Positions 43,997-52,669 of a stretch of DNA of 64,000 nucleotides are shown one piece after another. How positions within the stretch are numbered: position 1 is the first letter of the stretch; each line of letters opens with the position of its first letter. Below the pieces are notes generated by a model. The model saw only the letters and a program-made list of their open reading frames with translations. It did no database searches and had not been told where the DNA came from. Origin of the DNA: Rodentibacter haemolyticus (lineage in GTDB: Bacteria > Pseudomonadota > Gammaproteobacteria > Enterobacterales > Pasteurellaceae); assembly GCF_015356115.1 (NCBI RefSeq), contig NZ_CP063056.1, positions 1,612,001 to 1,676,000 on the forward strand, read 5' to 3'. Both the position numbers and the translations under genes were made by a program.

Positions 43997-44686
43997 TTAT
44001 TGGTGATAATTGATGGTCAATACTACAAGAATCGAGACACTCAAAAAAGGTGCAAAGGGTAAAAAACGATCTTTTCTTTTGAAAAGAATTGCAAATAAAA
44101 TGCCTAATAAGCAGGCAATTAAAAGAAAGAGGGGGAGACGTTCCGCCGGTAGGTAACTGCCTATGCCAAGGGCTAACCAATAATCCCCTTGTCCAAGGGC
44201 TTCTTTTTGATAATACCATTTAGCGAGTTGATAAATGCCATAAAAAACAAAGAAAGAAATGACCGCACTTTGTAGGCTTTGCACTAGGGTTAAAGGTGAT
44301 AAAGATTGTGTTGTACCGAATAAGCCAAGGGCAAGTAACCATAAACAAGGTGTGGGGGAAATGAGTTGATATTGCCAATCAAGGTAGGCAATCGTCCACA
44401 ATAGAATAATGGTGCAACCAAGCCATAAAGCGAAAAGAGGATTTTTTGTTATTGCGGTTATTAAGGCGAATATTAATCCTGTGATAAGAAAATAACCTAA
44501 AATATGACCGCTCTTTTTTTGTTGAATTGCCGCAAAGTGCGGTTGAAATTGTGGACGATTTTGAGGAAATAGTTCGATGTAATTATTGTAGATATCGCCT
44601 TGTAATCTTGTGATAAAGCCGGAAATGTAAAGCCATAAGGCTACACCGAAAACTCCACCCAGAAAAAAGGAAGCAAATAGGATCAT
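43997..44686 (-). CDS. pilD: Type IV prepilin peptidase PilD (short form)
   Basis: Inner-membrane aspartyl protease that cleaves prepilin leaders. 229 residues with several membrane helices and both catalytic aspartates: AYLDWQYQLIS and GQGDYWLALGIG (the GxGD motif). The CxxC zinc motifs and much of the methylase domain of long PilD are missing, as in the short H. influenzae enzyme, so N-methylation of the pilin may not occur. Overlaps pilC by 4 bp. Confidence 0.95.
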   Translation of the reverse strand: MILFASFFLGGVFGVALWLYISGFITRLQGDIYNNYIELFPQNRPQFQPHFAAIQQKKSGHILGYFLITGLIFALITAITKNPLFALWLGCTIILLWTIAYLDWQYQLISPTPCLWLLALGLFGTTQSLSPLTLVQSLQSAVISFFVFYGIYQLAKWYYQKEALGQGDYWLALGIGSYLPAERLPLFLLIACLLGILFAILFKRKDRFLPFAPFLSVSILVVLTINYHQ

Positions 44687-45903
44687 TGCACCACCGAGCC
44701 CATATTAAAAATCGGTAAATACATACCCATCATAATAATGCCGATTAGGCTGCCGATGATAAGCATCATCAATGGTTCCAGCATTTGCGATAAGAGATCA
44801 ATTTGATGATTAAGCTTTTCTTGATAGTTTTCTGCAATATGTTGCAATATCAGAGCAAGTTTTCCGCTTTTTTCGCCAATTTGTAGCATTTGCTGTGCTT
44901 CCATCGGAAATAAATTACTGCTTACGCTATCTGAAAATGAGTAACCCTGTGAAACCCATTGTAAAATTGAGCGCACTTCAGTATCGAGAATGTGATCACT
45001 CACAATGTTTTTTTTCGTTTGCCAACTTTGTGTATGCGGTAAAAAACTATTTAAGGCTTGGTTGAGAGGGATTCCCGCTTGCAACATAATGTATAGACTT
45101 TGGCTGAAATTCACTAAACGGGAAAGTTGTTGGATATTGCCGAAAATAGGCATAGCCCTAATCATTCGTGCTTTTTGTTGTTGAAAGCGGGGAGAATGTT
45201 TAAATTTGAAATAATAAAGCAACCAAAATATGAGAAGTATTAAGGCTAATTTTCTTATATCGTTTTTAAGAAAAGTAGATATTGCGAGTAATGCATTCGT
45301 TAATACGGGCAAATCCGCATTGTTATTCCGATACATTTCGGCAAATTGTGGCACGATAAAAAGCAGTAGGGCAGTAGTGAGCAAGAGAGAAATACCCAAT
45401 ACCATTGAGGGATAAAGCATAATTTTCTGCAATTTACGTTGTAGTGCTAAAGATTGGCGGCGGTGTGCTGCAATTTTGTTACAAACAACAGCTAATTTAC
45501 CTGTCATCTCACCCACTTGAATTAGTTGGATTTCTTGTTGTGTAAGGTATTTCCCCTGTTGTTCGATACTTTGAGAAAAAGAATAGCCGGATTCAATTGT
45601 TCGCAAAAGTTGTTCCAGCCAAGTATTTAGGGCAATTTGAGTACAATTTTGTTGTAAAATTTGTAAACTATTTTTGAGTGGAATCGCCGCTTGTAGCAAA
45701 GTCGAAAGTTGGTTTAATAATGTACTGATTTCGGTATTTTTCGGGTGGGTATTGAGCTGCCAATTTTGTTGCAATTTGATATTGGTAAGCCCCCGATTCA
45801 TTAATTGGAATTGGGCTTGTTGATGAGAATCGGCAATAATCACGCCTTTTTGTATTTGTTTTAGGGCGTTTTGTGCTTGGTAATGAAAGCATTTTTTTGT
45901 CAT
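44683..45903 (-). CDS. pilC: Type IV pilus inner-membrane platform protein PilC
   Basis: 406 residues with two repeated GspF domains; membrane helices near MLYPSMVLGISLLLTTALLLFIVPQF and the C-terminal MLIIGSLIGIIMMGMYLPIF. Anchors the assembly ATPase to the growing pilus. It begins 1 bp from the pilB stop and overlaps pilD by 4 bp. Confidence 0.96.
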   Translation of the reverse strand: MTKKCFHYQAQNALKQIQKGVIIADSHQQAQFQLMNRGLTNIKLQQNWQLNTHPKNTEISTLLNQLSTLLQAAIPLKNSLQILQQNCTQIALNTWLEQLLRTIESGYSFSQSIEQQGKYLTQQEIQLIQVGEMTGKLAVVCNKIAAHRRQSLALQRKLQKIMLYPSMVLGISLLLTTALLLFIVPQFAEMYRNNNADLPVLTNALLAISTFLKNDIRKLALILLIFWLLYYFKFKHSPRFQQQKARMIRAMPIFGNIQQLSRLVNFSQSLYIMLQAGIPLNQALNSFLPHTQSWQTKKNIVSDHILDTEVRSILQWVSQGYSFSDSVSSNLFPMEAQQMLQIGEKSGKLALILQHIAENYQEKLNHQIDLLSQMLEPLMMLIIGSLIGIIMMGMYLPIFNMGSVVQ

Positions 45904-45904
45904 A

Positions 45905-47281
45905 TTATGCTCTACCTAAAACACGATGAAGTTCAGCTTCATCGGTGATGCCCAACTTCACTTTTTCTAATCCGCTTTGGCGGAGATCAGCAAAATCCGT
46001 TTGATAGCCGTTTTGTTGCCAATGTAAGAATTGATAAACCCCAATGCGTCCTCGATAACCTTGATGGCAATCACAAGAACTTTCGTTAAATTGACCGCAC
46101 TTTTGGCAGCGTTTACGTAACAAACGTTGTGCAATGATTAAAAGCAAGCTGCTTTCGATTTCGTGTTGTTTAATGCCTAGTTGTTGAAGCCGTGAAATGG
46201 CGGAAATCGCATCGTTGGTATGCAATGTCGAAAGCACCAAATGTCCGGTTTGGGCGGCACGTAATGCCATGGTTGCACTCTCTTCATCGCGAATTTCACC
46301 CAGCATAATAATGTCGGGATCTTGTCGTAAAAAAGCACGTAATAAACGACTAAAATCCAGCCCGATCGGCGGGTTGATTTGGCTTTGAATAATGCCGTCC
46401 AGTTCAATTTCAATGGGATCTTCTGCGGTCATAATGTGTTTATCAGGGGAATTCAACCATTGAAGTGCGGTATAAAGCGAAATACTTTTTCCACACCCCG
46501 TTGGGCCTGTTACCAAAATCAATCCTTGTGGTTGGCTTAGTGCGTGCTGAAAGGTACGTTGTTGAAATTCCGTCATTCCCAGTTCGGCAAAACTCAGTTC
46601 CACCGGTTTATTTTGTTGCGCACGAAGTACGATTTTTTCACCCCAATGAGCGGGTAATGTGGAGAGGCGAAAATCAAGTACATCGGAAAAAGTTGTTTTA
46701 AATTGAAAACGCCCGTCTTGCGGCAAACGTGTTTCACTAATGTCGAGTTTGGCAAGAAGTTTTAAACGTGAAATGATACGATTCGCCAAGTTCTTACTAA
46801 TTGGGGGCTGAGGTTGCAAAACGCCATCAATTCGAAATCGTACTTGAAAATAATGTTCTAATGTTTCTAAATGAATGTCGGAGGCATTCTTTTGCATTGC
46901 CGATTCAAAAATTTGGTTCAGGAGTTGAATAACAGGCTCGTCATCATTTTTTTCTTGTTCCTGTTCTTGATGATAAAAACTCACTTGTTCTTCCAATTGC
47001 ATTGCTTGCGGCGCAAGCCGCTGTAAAAGGGCTTTGAGTTGCGGGCTGTCTAATAAAACCGGTTCAACCAATTTCCCACTGATAAAAGCAATGGTTTCAC
47101 AAGCGGAAAGGTTGGAAAAAGAGTCAACGGCAAGCCATAAACGATTTTTTTCTTCTTTTAAGGGGAGAGCGAAATAGCGTAAGAAAAGGGATTGTTGCTG
47201 CCGATTACGTTCCCATAACTCCGGCGAGATCGTAAAGACCTCGCCGTTTTGCGCAGTGGCGTGTAATTCGTAATCCGTCAT
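45905..47281 (-). CDS. pilB: Type IV pilus assembly ATPase PilB
   Basis: Hexameric ATPase driving pilus extension, which in this family serves DNA uptake. 458 residues; Asp box ASDIHLE (133-139), Walker A GPTGCGKS (259-266), Walker B DPDIIMLGEIRD near 320, His box GHLVLSTLHTND near 350, and a zinc motif of the type CQKCG...CDCH near the C-terminus. Shorter than the ~560-residue Pseudomonas PilB, lacking much of the N-terminal domain. Overlaps pilA by 4 bp. USS at 46094 and 46463. Confidence 0.97.
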   Translation of the reverse strand: MTDYELHATAQNGEVFTISPELWERNRQQQSLFLRYFALPLKEEKNRLWLAVDSFSNLSACETIAFISGKLVEPVLLDSPQLKALLQRLAPQAMQLEEQVSFYHQEQEQEKNDDEPVIQLLNQIFESAMQKNASDIHLETLEHYFQVRFRIDGVLQPQPPISKNLANRIISRLKLLAKLDISETRLPQDGRFQFKTTFSDVLDFRLSTLPAHWGEKIVLRAQQNKPVELSFAELGMTEFQQRTFQHALSQPQGLILVTGPTGCGKSISLYTALQWLNSPDKHIMTAEDPIEIELDGIIQSQINPPIGLDFSRLLRAFLRQDPDIIMLGEIRDEESATMALRAAQTGHLVLSTLHTNDAISAISRLQQLGIKQHEIESSLLLIIAQRLLRKRCQKCGQFNESSCDCHQGYRGRIGVYQFLHWQQNGYQTDFADLRQSGLEKVKLGITDEAELHRVLGRA

Positions 47282-47715
47282 CTTGTACAGAACCCTGCCG
47301 GAAATAAGGAAGCATCACCGTTACAGGTTGCAGACCAGCTTACTCCTCTAGCATTATCACCGGTTGCGGTTAAGGTATATTGCACTCCGTCTAACGTGCC
47401 GTTGCCAACAACGGTAATTACACCGGCGTTAGTGCTAATACTTTTCACATAGCCTTTTGCTGAGGTAATATCGGCAGCAATACCGTTTGAGCCGCCACTA
47501 CAATTTGCGGTTGTTCCCGTGCCGTAAATGCAGAGTTCTACGTCGGATTTAAAAGGGGCTGCGGCTTGTAACAGTTCAGACATCGCCGCCTTTTTTGTAT
47601 AATTCTGGTAAGAGGGAATCGCAATTGTCGCGAGAATCGCGATGATGGCGATCACAATCATTAATTCAATTAGCGTAAATCCTTTTTTCAATGTGCGTTG
47701 AGAGGTGAGTTTCAT
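47278..47715 (-). CDS. pilA: Type IV pilin PilA
   Basis: Major prepilin, 145 residues. Short basic leader MKLTSQRTLKKG cleaved before FTLIELMIVIAIIAILATIAI, with the conserved Glu at mature position 5. The globular part has a Cys pair near the C-terminus (SATCNGDASLFPAGFC) typical of the disulfide-bonded D-region. First gene of the operon; upstream is the CRP-S site. Confidence 0.97.
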   Translation of the reverse strand: MKLTSQRTLKKGFTLIELMIVIAIIAILATIAIPSYQNYTKKAAMSELLQAAAPFKSDVELCIYGTGTTANCSGGSNGIAADITSAKGYVKSISTNAGVITVVGNGTLDGVQYTLTATGDNARGVSWSATCNGDASLFPAGFCTR

Positions 47716-47794
47716 TGATTTTCCCTTTTTGTTAAATTTTAAATTGGTATCATTGTGGAAAGAGAGAAAACATTTGTAAAACCAACCGCACTTT

Positions 47795-47816
47795 TTTTGC
47801 GATCAGGATCGTAAAA
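47795..47816 (-). promoter_or_regulatory. CRP-S (Sxy-dependent CRP) site for pilABCD, in the ampD leader
   Basis: TTTTGCGATC and GATCGTAAAA around AG, close to the ideal CRP-S palindrome (one mismatch in the inverted core). Its centre is about 38-41 bp from the start implied by a -10-like TACAAA on the minus strand (47779-47774). A USS (47785-47793) touches it on the pilA side, and the divergent ampD start codon is only ~11 bp away on the other. Confidence 0.85.
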
Positions 47817-47826
47817 ATAAGGAGAA

Positions 47827-48393
47827 ATGATGAAAAAACAGAATGATATTGAGCAGGGACTGGTGAAAAATTGTCGTCGTATTTCCTCTCCGTATTTTGA
47901 TGAACGCCCTGATCCTCAAGATATTTCTTTATTGGTTATTCATTATATTAGTTTGCCGCCGGAGCAATTTGGCGGTGGCTATATTGATGATTTCTTCCAA
48001 GGTAAATTAGATCCGAGCATTCACCCTTACTTTGAAGAAATCTATCAAATTCGGGTGTCGGCACATTGTTTAATTGATCGTAACGGTGTGATTACTCAGT
48101 ATGTGAATTTTAATTATCGGGCATGGCATGCCGGATTATCAAGTTTTCAAGGGCGGGAAAAATGTAATGATTTTTCCATTGGTATTGAGCTTGAGGGAAG
48201 CAATGAACAGCCTTTTACCGAAGCGCAATATCAGGCGTTACAACAGCTTACAACACTGATTATGAAAGCTTATCCGAAGATTACCCGAGATCGTATTGTC
48301 GGACATGCGAATATTTCACCGGGACGTAAGATCGATCCCGGTCAATATTTTGATTGGGAACGTTATTTAAACGGCGTTGATTTTGTTGTGTAA
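47827..48393 (+). CDS. ampD: 1,6-anhydro-N-acetylmuramyl-L-alanine amidase AmpD
   Basis: Cytosolic zinc amidase that strips peptides from imported anhydro-muropeptides (AmpG pathway). 188 residues; zinc ligands in LLVIHYISL, VGHANISPGRKIDPG; substrate residues around FNYRAWHAGLS. Start at 47827 or the next ATG, with AAGGAGAA upstream. Divergent from pilA, as in H. influenzae. Confidence 0.96.
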   Translation: MMKKQNDIEQGLVKNCRRISSPYFDERPDPQDISLLVIHYISLPPEQFGGGYIDDFFQGKLDPSIHPYFEEIYQIRVSAHCLIDRNGVITQYVNFNYRAWHAGLSSFQGREKCNDFSIGIELEGSNEQPFTEAQYQALQQLTTLIMKAYPKITRDRIVGHANISPGRKIDPGQYFDWERYLNGVDFVV

Positions 48394-48418
48394 AAAACAA
48401 ACAGTAAATTTTGTGTCG

Positions 48419-48795
48419 TTATTCACATCGATAAATCTTTAAGTGATCTGCTTTAACTAATTGAATTATAATGGATAAATTGATTTGTGAAAGTTCATCT
48501 TTGTCGTTTGCAAAAGTTATACCCGCATATTGATTTTCTCAGTCACAATTTTATCCACAGAAATATTGAATAACTTGTAAGATCGATGAGATCCCTCAAC
48601 ACTTATTCTTTCTTTGAAAAAATAGAAGATTTTTCAACCGCACTTTGTCTAAAGAAAGTGCGGTTTGTTTTTTGAAAGGATCTTTTTTACAAAAAACCAA
48701 CAAATGAAATGAAGCAAGGAAGAAAAAGGATCTTTTTGATCTTTTACACAATTTCGTTGCAGAAAATGCTTGGATTAACCACAATGTTATCCACA
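48419..48795. other. Cluster of DnaA boxes, GATC sites and GATCTTTT repeats (origin-like or DnaA-titration site)
   Basis: The 516-bp gap between ampD and rppH holds three exact TTATNCACA DnaA boxes (48419-48427, 48551-48559, 48787-48795), a near box TTAACCACA (48775), a weaker TTTTACACA (48742), six GATC sites (48445, 48581, 48590, 48679, 48729, 48738) and three GATCTTTT repeats (48679, 48729, 48738) that resemble the 13-mers of E. coli oriC. All strong boxes face the same way. Whether this is an origin or a DnaA-binding reservoir is undecided. Confidence 0.45.
48636..48672 (+). terminator. Stand-alone inverted-USS terminator inside the DnaA-box region
   Basis: AACCGCACTTT (48636-48646) and AAAGTGCGGTT (48655-48665) followed by TGTTTTTTG. 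It is 240 bp past ampD, so it may insulate the second half of the region from transcription. Confidence 0.8.
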
Positions 48796-48910
48796 ATATA
48801 AAAATCCCTTCAATAAGCACCGCAGTTTTTGCCCCTTGGTTGATAAAAAGGCTAATTTATGAAACAATTCGCAGATTATTTTTGTGTAAAAAATTTAAGG
48901 TATAACGCGC

Positions 48911-49495
48911 GTGATCGATTTTGATGGCTACCGTCCGAATGTAGGTATTGTAATCTGTAATCGCAGGGGGCAGGTACTTTGGGCGAAACGCTGCGGGCAA
49001 AATTCTTGGCAGTTCCCGCAAGGCGGTATTAATGATAACGAAAATGCCGAGCAAGCAATGTATCGCGAATTATATGAAGAAGTGGGACTGCAGCCGAAAG
49101 ATGTGCGTGTTTTATATGTATCAAAGCATTGGCTACGTTATAAGTTACCAAAGCGTTTATTGCGATATGACAGCAAGCCGATGTGCATTGGGCAAAAGCA
49201 ACGATGGTTTTTATTACAGTTGGTTTCCGATGAAAAAAACATCAATATGAAAACAACGAAATCACCGGAATTTGACGGTTGGCGTTGGGTGAGCTTTTGG
49301 TATCCTGTGCGCCAAGTAGTGTCTTTCAAAAAAGAAGTGTATCGCCGTGCGATGAAAGAGTTTGCTTATTTTCTATTTTCTAACGAGAAGGAAAGCCCCT
49401 CGGAACCTCAACCTGAGCGCGCATCAAAATTTTCATCTTCGTCTAAGTCAACACATTCAAAACCGTTAAAGCACCGAAAAAAAGGAGGGCGGTAG
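48911..49495 (+). CDS. rppH: RNA pyrophosphohydrolase RppH
   Basis: Nudix hydrolase that removes 5' pyrophosphate from mRNA to start decay. 194 residues from a GTG start (MIDFDGYRPNVGIVICNRRG), the same start-codon type as in E. coli; AAGG lies upstream. Nudix box GGINDNENAEQAMYRELYEEVG is complete. The last ~35 residues are Ser/Lys-rich and disordered. Neighbours lgt and thyA as in H. influenzae. Confidence 0.97.
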   Translation: MIDFDGYRPNVGIVICNRRGQVLWAKRCGQNSWQFPQGGINDNENAEQAMYRELYEEVGLQPKDVRVLYVSKHWLRYKLPKRLLRYDSKPMCIGQKQRWFLLQLVSDEKNINMKTTKSPEFDGWRWVSFWYPVRQVVSFKKEVYRRAMKEFAYFLFSNEKESPSEPQPERASKFSSSSKSTHSKPLKHRKKGGR

Positions 49496-49623
49496 TGCGG
49501 ACTTTGTTACGTTATTTTCTCTCAATTCGGCATAATGGCAAGGCCTAATGATCTGTGCCAACTTTAAAAAAGCCTCGCGTTATTTATGGCGATCGCGACT
49601 AGATTTCTGAAATAAGGAAAATT

Positions 49624-50430
49624 ATGAATCAATACTTAATACTTCCCCATTTTGATCCGACCATTTTTACCATTGGTGATAGCAATATCGGTTTGCGTTG
49701 GTACGGCTTAATGTATTTGCTCGGTTTCGTGTTCGCCCGTTGGTTGGCGGTACGTCGAGCGCGCCGCTCAAACAGTGGATGGACGGTTGAACAGGTGGAT
49801 ACCTTGCTTTTCAATAGTTTTATGGGGGTATTTTTAGGCGGCCGCATTGGCGATGTATTTTTTTATAATTTCCAACATTTCTTGCAAGATCCTCTCTATT
49901 TATTCCGCGTATGGGAAGGAGGAATGTCATTTCATGGCGGATTGCTCGGTGTGATTGTAGCAATGATGTGGACATCTTATTCGCAAAAACGCCATTTCTG
50001 GCAAACCGCTGATTTTATGGCACCGCTTATTCCTTTCGGATTGGGTTTAGGGCGTATTGGTAATTTTATTAATCTTGAACTTTGGGGCAGAGAAACAGAT
50101 CTGCCTTGGGCGATGATTTTCCCAACGGATCCTCAATTATTGCCACGCCACCCCTCACAACTTTATGAAGCTTTTTTAGAAGGCGTGGTGCTGTTTGTAA
50201 TGCTTAATCTTTTCATTAAAAAACCTCGTCCGATGGGCTCGGTTGCCGGTTTATTTTTAATCGGTTATGGTGTCTTCCGCTTTATGGTGGAATACGTGCG
50301 TGAGCCGGAAGTGGAATCCTTCTTAGGCATAATGACTCGTGGTCAGGCGTTATGTTTACCAATGATTATCGGCGGTATATTTATTATGTTGTGGGCTTAT
50401 TCACGTAAAGGTTCACTTACAAAATCCTAA
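49624..50430 (+). CDS. lgt: Prolipoprotein diacylglyceryl transferase
   Basis: First enzyme of lipoprotein maturation, in the inner membrane. 268 residues with about seven helices; SFHGGLLGVI carries the essential His and GLGRIGNFINLELWG the signature. Acts on the lipoproteins in this window, such as those at 4739, 20902, 24386 and MltC. Ten bp before thyA. Confidence 0.98.
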   Translation: MNQYLILPHFDPTIFTIGDSNIGLRWYGLMYLLGFVFARWLAVRRARRSNSGWTVEQVDTLLFNSFMGVFLGGRIGDVFFYNFQHFLQDPLYLFRVWEGGMSFHGGLLGVIVAMMWTSYSQKRHFWQTADFMAPLIPFGLGLGRIGNFINLELWGRETDLPWAMIFPTDPQLLPRHPSQLYEAFLEGVVLFVMLNLFIKKPRPMGSVAGLFLIGYGVFRFMVEYVREPEVESFLGIMTRGQALCLPMIIGGIFIMLWAYSRKGSLTKS

Positions 50431-50440
50431 GGAATTTTCT

Positions 50441-51292
50441 ATGAAACAATATCTTGATCTTTGCCGTCGCATTGTTGATGAAGGTGAGTGGATTGCGAAT
50501 GAGCGCACCGGCAAACGTTGTTTAACCGTCATTAATGCCGATTTAGAATATGATGTGGCGAATAATCAATTTCCGCTTATTACAACCCGCAAAAGCTATT
50601 GGAAAGCCGCGATTGCCGAATTTTTAGGCTATATTCGCGGTTATGATAACGCAGCAGATTTCCGCAAATTGGGGACAAAAACTTGGGATGCGAATGCAAA
50701 CGAAAATGCCGCTTGGCTGGCTAATCCGCACCGTAAAGGCATTGATGATATGGGGCGGGTTTATGGCGTGCAAGGGCGGGCTTGGCGCAAACCGAACGGC
50801 GAAACCGTGGACCAACTAAGAAAAATTGTTAATAACCTCACGAAGGGGATTGATGATCGCGGTGAAATAATGACATTTTTTAATCCGGGTGAAATCGATC
50901 TGGGTTGTTTGCGACCTTGTATGCATACTCATACTTTTTCTCTTGTGGGGGATACGCTTTATCTCACCAGTTATCAACGCTCGTGCGATGTGCCGTTAGG
51001 CTTGAATTTCAATCAAATCCAAGTTTTTACATTTTTAGCATTAATGGCGCAAATTACCGGAAAGAAAGCCGGTAAAGCCTTTCACAAAATTATCAATGCA
51101 CATATTTATGAAGATCAGCTTGAATTAATGCGAGATGTGCAATTAAAACGTGAGCCGCTCCCATTACCAACACTTGAAATTAATCCGGATATTAAAACCT
51201 TGGAAGATTTAGAAACTTGGGTCACGATGGACGATTTCAACGTGGTCGGTTATCAATCTCACGATCCGATTAAATATCCTTTCTCTGTTTAA
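50441..51292 (+). CDS. thyA: Thymidylate synthase
   Basis: dUMP to dTMP using methylene-tetrahydrofolate. 283 residues; nucleophile Cys160 in LRPCMHTHTF, Arg/Ser/Asp contacts in YQRSCDVPLGLNFNQ, and C-terminal KYPFSV. It belongs to the divergent subgroup seen in Haemophilus rather than the 264-residue E. coli type. Ten bp after lgt. Confidence 0.97.
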   Translation: MKQYLDLCRRIVDEGEWIANERTGKRCLTVINADLEYDVANNQFPLITTRKSYWKAAIAEFLGYIRGYDNAADFRKLGTKTWDANANENAAWLANPHRKGIDDMGRVYGVQGRAWRKPNGETVDQLRKIVNNLTKGIDDRGEIMTFFNPGEIDLGCLRPCMHTHTFSLVGDTLYLTSYQRSCDVPLGLNFNQIQVFTFLALMAQITGKKAGKAFHKIINAHIYEDQLELMRDVQLKREPLPLPTLEINPDIKTLEDLETWVTMDDFNVVGYQSHDPIKYPFSV

Positions 51293-51303
51293 GGCTGGCA
51301 AAA

Positions 51304-51801
51304 GTGCGGTCAAATTTAGACGAGAAATTTATGCGCCACGCCCTTGCACTTGCCGATAAAGCAGAAGCCTTGGGCGAAATTCCCGTGGGTGCGGTTTTGG
51401 TAGATGATGAAGGCAACATTCTTGCTGAAGGCTGGAATTTATCTATCACTCATCATGATCCCACCGCACACGCCGAAATTGTGGCATTACGCAATGGCGC
51501 ACTGCATATCCAAAACTATCGGCTACTCAACACCACACTTTATGTAACACTCGAACCTTGCACAATGTGCGCCGGAGCGATTTTGCACAGCCGTATTAAG
51601 CGCCTTGTATTCGGCGCATCCGATTATAAAACGGGTGCGGTCGGCTCACGCTTTCATTTTTTTGGCGATTATAAAATGAATCATACATTGGAAATTACCG
51701 GCGGTGTATTAGCACAAGAGTGCGGTCAAAAATTGAGTTGTTTTTTTCAAAAACGTAGAGAACAGAAAAGGTTGGAAAAATTAGTCAATCAGGGGGAATA
51801 A
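51304..51801 (+). CDS. tadA: tRNA-specific adenosine deaminase
   Basis: Makes inosine 34 in tRNA-Arg. 165 residues if started at the GTG at 51304, which lies inside a USS and has AAGG (51291-51294) 9 bp upstream; starting at the ATG at 51331 would lose ten residues (VRSNLDEKF) that resemble the H. influenzae protein's N-terminal region. Zinc/catalytic motifs HAEIVALRNG and PCTMCAGAILHSR are intact. Its stop codon lies inside the terminator stem. Confidence 0.93.
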   Translation: MRSNLDEKFMRHALALADKAEALGEIPVGAVLVDDEGNILAEGWNLSITHHDPTAHAEIVALRNGALHIQNYRLLNTTLYVTLEPCTMCAGAILHSRIKRLVFGASDYKTGAVGSRFHFFGDYKMNHTLEITGGVLAQECGQKLSCFFQKRREQKRLEKLVNQGE

Positions 51802-51813
51802 TCCCCCTTTTTT
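51790..51813. terminator. Terminator shared by tadA and ung
   Basis: AGGGGG and CCCCCT around AATAAT with TTTTTT on the right; the tadA stop codon forms part of the loop. ung, reading toward it from the other side, lacks a strong T-run. Confidence 0.85.
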
Positions 51814-51819
51814 ATTCAT

Positions 51820-52479
51820 CTAAACCTGCCAATCAATTTCCCCTAATCCGTTTTGTTGCAAATATTGATTAGTTTTAGAAAAGTGATGACATCCGAAAAA
51901 ACCACGATGTGCAGATAGAGGGGAGGGGTGAGGGGCGGTGAGGACGAGATGGCGATTGCGATCTATAATTTGCCCTTTTTTCTGTGCGTGGCTGCCCCAA
52001 AGCAAAAATACCAAGTTTTCACGGTGTTCATTCAGGGCGGCAATCACACGATCCGTAAAAGTTTCCCAGCCTAAATCGGCGTGAGAATGAGCAAGTCCTC
52101 GTTCAACGGTTAAAACTGTGTTTAGCAGCAGGACACCTTGCTTCGCCCATTTCACCAAATAGCCGTTATCGGGGATTTGAAAGCCGGGAATATCTTGGCT
52201 TAATTCTTTGTACATATTGAGTAAAGAAGGTGGGATAGCTACTTCAGGTTTAACGGAAAAGGCAAGACCATGTGCTTGGTTTGGGCCATGATAAGGATCT
52301 TGTCCTAAAATGACGACTTTGACTTCCTCAAATTCAGTATATTTGAAAGCGTTAAATACGTCTTTTTGAGGGGGGTAAATGGTTTTTCCGTTTTGACGAG
52401 CCAGATGAACTTGTTGTAAGGTATGCTGGAAATAAGGTTGCGTTTTTTCTTTTCCAATGACATCAGTCCATGTTTTCAT
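51820..52479 (-). CDS. ung: Uracil-DNA glycosylase
   Basis: Removes uracil from DNA. 219 residues; catalytic Asp in VILGQDPYHGPNQAHGLAF and His in HPSPLSAHRGFFGCHHF. Divergent from grcA, a pairing also found in E. coli. Confidence 0.98.
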   Translation of the reverse strand: MKTWTDVIGKEKTQPYFQHTLQQVHLARQNGKTIYPPQKDVFNAFKYTEFEEVKVVILGQDPYHGPNQAHGLAFSVKPEVAIPPSLLNMYKELSQDIPGFQIPDNGYLVKWAKQGVLLLNTVLTVERGLAHSHADLGWETFTDRVIAALNEHRENLVFLLWGSHAQKKGQIIDRNRHLVLTAPHPSPLSAHRGFFGCHHFSKTNQYLQQNGLGEIDWQV

Positions 52480-52612
52480 AATCAGATCCTATTAAAATGT
52501 AGTGAAGTCATTATAAACGAAATCAGAGGTTATTGAACGATGTTAATTGTTGGTATTATGTTTCTGTATTGTTAATTTTGTGTTTTTGGCTCGGTTGTTT
52601 TCCGTAAATAAT

Positions 52613-52669
52613 TTAATTTGGATCAAAGTTGTAAAAATAGTTGCAAAAAACTAATTTGTTTTTCATCAA
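52613..52669 (+). promoter_or_regulatory. Two FNR-like sites upstream of grcA
   Basis: TTAATTTGGATCAA (52613-52626) and TTGTTTTTCATCAA (52656-52669) each differ by one base from TTGAT-N4-ATCAA. Centres are 43 bp apart; the downstream one is ~35-46 bp before plausible -10 elements (TAAAAT 52685 or GATAAA 52696). E. coli grcA (yfiD) also has tandem FNR sites. Confidence 0.65.

Noticed and set aside
44970..44985. GAGCGCACTTCAG in pilC as a further USS
   Set aside because: Two core mismatches from ACCGCACTT; counted as background.
49580..49605. GGCGATCGCGAC before lgt as a CRP-S site
   Set aside because: Has the GCGATC core but lacks the flanking T and A runs and the second half-site.
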